Below, piece by piece: positions 59,700 to 64,000 of a DNA stretch of 64,000 nucleotides. The stretch is from an uncultured Bacteroidales bacterium (GTDB taxonomy: Bacteria > Bacteroidota > Bacteroidia > Bacteroidales > ML635J-15), in the NCBI GenBank assembly GCA_905234755.1, contig CAJOIT010000001.1:186001-250000 (forward strand), in the 5' to 3' direction. The notes beneath the pieces were generated by a model. That model was not told the DNA's origin and searched no databases. It saw nothing but the letters and a program-made list of their open reading frames with translations. The position numbers and the translations under genes are program-made. The first letter of the stretch is position 1, and each line of letters begins with the position of its first letter.

Positions 59700-62393
59700 A
59701 TGCAACTATTGATGATGCGAAATATATTAGCGTATATCGTTGGTTTTCTTGTTGTTATTACTGTTTTAATATCATGTGGAGACAACAAGTCTGCCGTGTC
59801 GGATGTCTTTGATGCTGTTCCAGATAATTCTTCATTTGTTGTAAGCACGACAAATTTTGATTCCGTTGCTTCGTTGTTCAGCAATGAAAATGCTCTTATG
59901 CGATTGTTTTATTCTCCGAAGTCGGAGCTTGGAATGCCGCTTTGCTGTATTGTTGACAGTCTTAATAAAGCGGGAATGTTTGGTGAGCATTTGTTGTCAG
60001 ATGCCGTATTGGCAGTACGAAAGGATGGCAATAGCGGATTGTGCCAACTGCTTGTGTGTCGCGCAGATATGGACAACAAGAGTGCTGTGTCGGAATTTTT
60101 GGATACATTGAAGCGGATTGACGGTATGGAGTCGCGCATTTTCAACGAGGTGGAAATATTGAAGTTAAAGTCAACATCTTTTGCATCTTCTCTTTCGATG
60201 GCATTTTCTGGAGGACTTGCAATGTTTTCGTCGTCGGCGAGGTATATCGAGGATGCAATTTCGTGCGTTTCGGGAAGTGGAAAGCGACTTAAGGATGATG
60301 AATATTTTGCTAAGGCATGGGCGTCGTCGGGCAAAAATGAAATTGCCAATGTGCTATTCGATTCGAAGGCAGTTCTGGATATTTTCAAGAGCGAACTTTT
60401 CGACGACTGCAATGTGGTTGCCGATGCAGGAACAATTGACAGTTGGTTTACATTTGATGTTGTTAGCAAGAGTCCATTGTCGCTCAACGGATTTGAGTTT
60501 GCGAAATCGGATTCATCTCGCTTTTCAATGCTTGTAAAGTCGCAACCCGACATAGAGTTTGGAGCTTTGTCGGTTATTCCAGACAAGTCGGCTGCATATA
60601 TGCTTGTATCATTTGCCGATGCGCAGAGATACGATGAAGCATTGACCTCGTTTATGGAATCAACTGGCAAGTCTGCCGAACGCAAGAGAAAAATTGACAA
60701 GATGAACCAGGCTTTGGGTTTCGATGCCAAGACCAAGTTCTATTCCATGATTAAGCGTGAGATTGCGTATATTGCATCGGAAAATAACGATAATCCGGAA
60801 AGCGGAGTTTTTGTAGCCTGCGGATTACAGTCGCAGTCATCAGCAGAGCTTTTGCTGGGTGAGATGGTACAGGCATCGGATGTGCAGAATATTGACGATG
60901 CGCAGGGTATTAAAGTTTTCCATCTGCCATACGATGATATTCCATACGCCCTGTTTGGCGATATGTTTTCCAATTGCAGGGGCGAGTATGTATGTTGTAT
61001 CAACAATTACATGGTGTTTGCAAATTCTATTGACGACATTCGTATGGTTGTGCGCGAAGTTTCGCTTAACAACACCATGAAGGCGAGCATTTCGCACAGG
61101 GAATTCCTTGGCAGATTCTCAACGAGTTCTACAATATTCATTTATTATTCGTTTGCAAGTGGCTCGGAAATAATGAAGAGGATTTTCTCGCGTCAGTATG
61201 CATCCGACATAGAGTCGAACAGTTCGGAAATTGCAGGCAATGGAGTTCTTGGAATACAGTTGAAGCGCCTTGATGATTTTGTTTACTGCAATGTGTCGTT
61301 TGGTGAGACTGACAGCAAGACGATTGCCGGTTCGGAAATAGTATGGGAAACCAATGTCGGCACTTCGCTTGCTACAAAACCATTTGTCGTGCGCAACCAC
61401 GATACGGGCGAAAAGGAGGTAATAGTTCAGGCAAAGAACAATATGTTGTATTTGTTCGATGCTTCGGGAAAGGAAATATGGCACATTTTGGTTGACGATG
61501 CAATAAAGAGCCAGATTGTTCAGGTTGATGCCTACAAGAACGGAAAGTTGCAGTATGTGTTCTCAACTAAGGACAGGATATACATGGTTGACCGTCTTGG
61601 AAATTTCATAACCAAATTCCCGTTGACTCTCAGAGGCGAAGCAACATCCCCATTGTCGGTTTTCGACTACGAAAACAATCGCAACTATCGTATGTTTGTC
61701 GCTTGTGACGATAAAGGCGTATATGTCTACGATGTAACGGGCAATTTGCTTAAAGGCTGGGACTTCTCGGGAACAGAGAACAAGGTAGAATCGGAAATTT
61801 CACATTATGTCATATCGGGCGAAGACTTCATAGTTTTCCACGATAGCTACAAGGCTTACTTTGTGGCGCGTAACGGAAGTTCGAAGCTGGAGTTCCTGAC
61901 TAATTTTAAATTCTCGACGAACAATATGTACTGTGATGTTACAGGCACGCCAAAATTTGTGACAACAGATGAAAATGGTGTGGTACGCAGATTCTTCAAG
62001 GATAAGCATCAGGATTCGCTGAAGTTGGGCGATTTTTCGGAAAACCATAGCTTTGCAATGAAGGACATTGATGCCGATAGTCGTCCCGACTATGTATTTG
62101 CCGATTCGACCAAGCTTATGGTGTTCTCGAATAATGCCAAGTTGCTGTTTGAACACGATTTCGGCTCAGAAATCTCTGCAATGAATTTCTACCAGTTTGG
62201 CGGGCAGACAAGAATTGGTGTAACAACCGAAAATAAAAAGCTATACCTATTAAATATGAACGGTACAATGTATGATGGATTTCCTCTTGATGGAGAAACT
62301 CCGTTCAGCATTTTCGAGGCTGATGGCGGTTCCGCATATAGTCTTATTACAGGAATGAAAGGACGATTAATTAATTATAGAATAACGAAATAA
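59700..62393 (+). CDS. Large lipoprotein, DUF3352-like N-terminal part and propeller-like C-terminal part
   Basis: The 897-residue protein has a lipoprotein leader ending LISC (Cys26; the start may be the ATG at 59712 or 59715). Residues ~30-530 resemble DUF3352, with repeated ADAQRYDEAL / FANSIDDIRMVV-type segments. Residues ~545-895 contain repeated strand blocks (NNMLYLFDASGKEIWHI, KDRIYMVDRLGNFI, DKGVYVYDVTGNLLKGW), which suggest a beta-propeller. The role is unknown. The next lipoprotein gene begins 8 bases later. Confidence 0.72.
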   Translation: MQLLMMRNILAYIVGFLVVITVLISCGDNKSAVSDVFDAVPDNSSFVVSTTNFDSVASLFSNENALMRLFYSPKSELGMPLCCIVDSLNKAGMFGEHLLSDAVLAVRKDGNSGLCQLLVCRADMDNKSAVSEFLDTLKRIDGMESRIFNEVEILKLKSTSFASSLSMAFSGGLAMFSSSARYIEDAISCVSGSGKRLKDDEYFAKAWASSGKNEIANVLFDSKAVLDIFKSELFDDCNVVADAGTIDSWFTFDVVSKSPLSLNGFEFAKSDSSRFSMLVKSQPDIEFGALSVIPDKSAAYMLVSFADAQRYDEALTSFMESTGKSAERKRKIDKMNQALGFDAKTKFYSMIKREIAYIASENNDNPESGVFVACGLQSQSSAELLLGEMVQASDVQNIDDAQGIKVFHLPYDDIPYALFGDMFSNCRGEYVCCINNYMVFANSIDDIRMVVREVSLNNTMKASISHREFLGRFSTSSTIFIYYSFASGSEIMKRIFSRQYASDIESNSSEIAGNGVLGIQLKRLDDFVYCNVSFGETDSKTIAGSEIVWETNVGTSLATKPFVVRNHDTGEKEVIVQAKNNMLYLFDASGKEIWHILVDDAIKSQIVQVDAYKNGKLQYVFSTKDRIYMVDRLGNFITKFPLTLRGEATSPLSVFDYENNRNYRMFVACDDKGVYVYDVTGNLLKGWDFSGTENKVESEISHYVISGEDFIVFHDSYKAYFVARNGSSKLEFLTNFKFSTNNMYCDVTGTPKFVTTDENGVVRRFFKDKHQDSLKLGDFSENHSFAMKDIDADSRPDYVFADSTKLMVFSNNAKLLFEHDFGSEISAMNFYQFGGQTRIGVTTENKKLYLLNMNGTMYDGFPLDGETPFSIFEADGGSAYSLITGMKGRLINYRITK

Positions 62394-62401
62394 GTATCAT
62401 T

Positions 62402-64000
62402 ATGAGAAAATTGTTTGAAATATTGGCGTTGGCATTGATTGCAGTAGCTTGCATTTTGCCATCATGTACAAAGGACAATTTCGATATGGACAGGCTCAGT
62501 GGTGAAATCGCCTACGATGGTAGCTTTGCGATACCGTTGGCTTACAGTGATGTGTCTTTTTATAAGATTCTAAACATTATGGATACATCGATTGCGCTTC
62601 AGGATAACGATGATGGCTATCTTTCGATGTTTTATCACTCGTATGTGGAGTCGAAGAGGGTACAGGACCTACTAAATCTTGGTTCTCAGCATTTTGAGAA
62701 GACGGTAGGCGTGTCGGATATGCACTCGAAGATGGTTCGCGCAGGTTCGCAGTTGTATTATAGTACCGAGGAAGTAATATCGTTTACACTGATAAATGAT
62801 GACACGGAAAACAATGAGGCAGAAATAGATTCTCTTGCATTAAATTCGGGATCGTTGGATTATACAATTGAATCTACTTTGGGCTTTGCCGCGAAGTTCG
62901 TAGTTGAATTTCCGTCGATAACGAAAGGTGGCCGACCTCTAAAGGATTCAATTTCATTGTATTCGACAGATAATTACGACCGCAGAAGTCTTTCGCTTGC
63001 TGGTTATACTATTGATTTGACGACAACAAGCAGACATTACAACGAGATACCTGTCAAGATAAGTACCATGCTTGACTGTGGAAATTCAACACCAACAATG
63101 GGTAATTTCTCAATAACACTTGATATTTATGATTTCAATTACAAGGGTTTGTACGGATACTTGGGCAGAAACGAACTTTTGTTCCAAAGCGATACCATAG
63201 ACATTACAATGTTTAAGCAGAATCCGAAGTATGATTGGGAGCATGCTCAATTTTATTTTAAGAAGCCTCGTTTGACTGTTACATACTGGAATTCTTATGG
63301 TGTGCCGGCAATGTTTTACTTTACCGAGCTTGATGCCTATATGCAAGCCACCGATGAAACTTGGAATATAGACAGGATAACTACTCCAGAGTTCCCATTG
63401 GGCGAATCCAATCCTTTTATATTGAATTCGCCAAGTAGGCCCGGGTCAGAGGTCGAAGGTATGGTAACTGTTAATGCCGAAAATTCGCATATTGACCAGC
63501 TTATTCCAAATCGTCCCACATGGATTCATTTTGCCGCAAAGGCTGAAACCAATCCAGGAACTTCTCACGAGCATAGTAGCAGAAACTTCATCGATGGGGA
63601 ATCAAAGGTCAAGGCAAAGATAGAAGTGGAAATCCCGTTGTACGGACATTTGTATAATTTTGTGTATAGGGATACAGTGGATGTTGATGTCAGCAATTAC
63701 TTGGGTAATCTGCCAGTGAAGCGTATGGCGGTAATGCTCAATGTTAGGAATAATATGCCAGTAAAAGCAAATGCACAGTTCTATCTTGTTGATGAAAACT
63801 ACATTGTTCTTGATTCGTTGATAAAGACACAAAATTCGATGGTTCTTGAAGCCGCTCGCGTTGATGCTAATGGTCGACTGATGACCAACGAGCCGGCATC
63901 TGCGATTACAAAGATAGAACTTACACGGGAACAAATAGAACACATGTCAAATTGCAAGCACATTCTTACGAAGTTTACTGTAAATACAGCTGGAGATGCT
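62402..64000 (+). CDS. Lipoprotein of unknown function (C-terminus beyond window)
   Basis: The frame is open from the ATG at 62402 to the right edge (533 codons). A lipoprotein leader ends LPSC (Cys22), followed by TKDNFDMDRLSGEIAYDGSF, a short start also seen in other Bacteroidota lipoproteins as I recall them. The rest is strand-rich with no recognised motif. It follows the DUF3352-like gene by 8 bases, so the two lipoproteins are probably made together. Confidence 0.75.
   Translation, partial: MRKLFEILALALIAVACILPSCTKDNFDMDRLSGEIAYDGSFAIPLAYSDVSFYKILNIMDTSIALQDNDDGYLSMFYHSYVESKRVQDLLNLGSQHFEKTVGVSDMHSKMVRAGSQLYYSTEEVISFTLINDDTENNEAEIDSLALNSGSLDYTIESTLGFAAKFVVEFPSITKGGRPLKDSISLYSTDNYDRRSLSLAGYTIDLTTTSRHYNEIPVKISTMLDCGNSTPTMGNFSITLDIYDFNYKGLYGYLGRNELLFQSDTIDITMFKQNPKYDWEHAQFYFKKPRLTVTYWNSYGVPAMFYFTELDAYMQATDETWNIDRITTPEFPLGESNPFILNSPSRPGSEVEGMVTVNAENSHIDQLIPNRPTWIHFAAKAETNPGTSHEHSSRNFIDGESKVKAKIEVEIPLYGHLYNFVYRDTVDVDVSNYLGNLPVKRMAVMLNVRNNMPVKANAQFYLVDENYIVLDSLIKTQNSMVLEAARVDANGRLMTNEPASAITKIELTREQIEHMSNCKHILTKFTVNTAGDA

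Overview
The window is chromosomal DNA of a Bacteroidota bacterium, most likely of the order Bacteroidales. Four things point there: a mraZ-to-ftsZ division and cell-wall cluster in the Bacteroidota arrangement, type IX secretion (T9SS) and gliding-type genes (gldH, PorE-like OmpA/PD40 proteins, a peptidase with a C-terminal sorting domain), exported glycoside hydrolases, and many promoters with the Bacteroidota -7 element TAnnTTTG, often with TTTG 19-20 bases upstream. No phage, insertion sequence, integrase or CRISPR-Cas genes were recognised.

Layout. 1-3300 (-): holB, ricT/PSP1, gldH and a methyltransferase cut by the left edge, nearly gap-free. 3442-19288 (+): operator and promoter region, then mraZ, rsmH, ftsL, ftsI, murE, mraY, murD, ftsW, murG, murC, ftsQ, ftsA, ftsZ and a YqeY-like gene; gaps are at most 21 bases and several genes overlap. 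19280-24937 (-): PLP aminotransferase, lspA, T9SS-exported M1 peptidase, Nif3-like protein, MerR-like regulator. 25015-28440 (-): class II Fic protein behind an inverted-repeat operator, AlbA_2/Schlafen protein, PfkB kinase, tRNA-Gln. 28557-32638 (+): CotH-like lipoprotein, TPR protein, ruvC, small membrane protein. 32639-33269: a gene-free stretch with six hairpin palindromes and degenerate ~130-base repeats.

33270-38537 (-): an AT-rich block of four exported proteins of unknown function, two of them paralogues, behind a leader of about 275 bases that folds into several nested stems. This is the best candidate for something undescribed. 38698-42201 (+): a large outer-membrane protein. 42218-49476 (-): GH29 fucosidase and GH3 hydrolase (overlapping genes), a PorE-like OmpA protein and its paralogue without the OmpA domain. 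49591-51022 (+): a DUF4143 ATPase whose promoter lies inside an array of direct repeats with an exact 33-base period. Then aquaporin (-), a UbiA prenyltransferase and Maf (+), GH2 beta-mannosidase, GH3-type acyl-adenylate enzyme and an MltD-like transglycosylase (-), and two lipoproteins (+), the last cut by the right edge.

How the genes fit together: the largest group makes the peptidoglycan precursor (MurC, MurD, MurE, MraY, MurG), polymerises and crosslinks it (FtsW, FtsI) and positions the divisome (FtsL, FtsQ, FtsA, FtsZ), under a promoter carrying MraZ boxes. LspA matures the lipoproteins seen here (GldH, the CotH-like protein, the two at the right end). The M1 peptidase is a T9SS substrate, and the PorE-like protein resembles the T9SS component that contacts peptidoglycan. 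The three exported glycosidases suggest use of fucose-, xylose/glucose- and mannose-containing glycans, but no SusC/SusD pair lies in the window. All assignments come from reading motifs by eye; nothing was searched.
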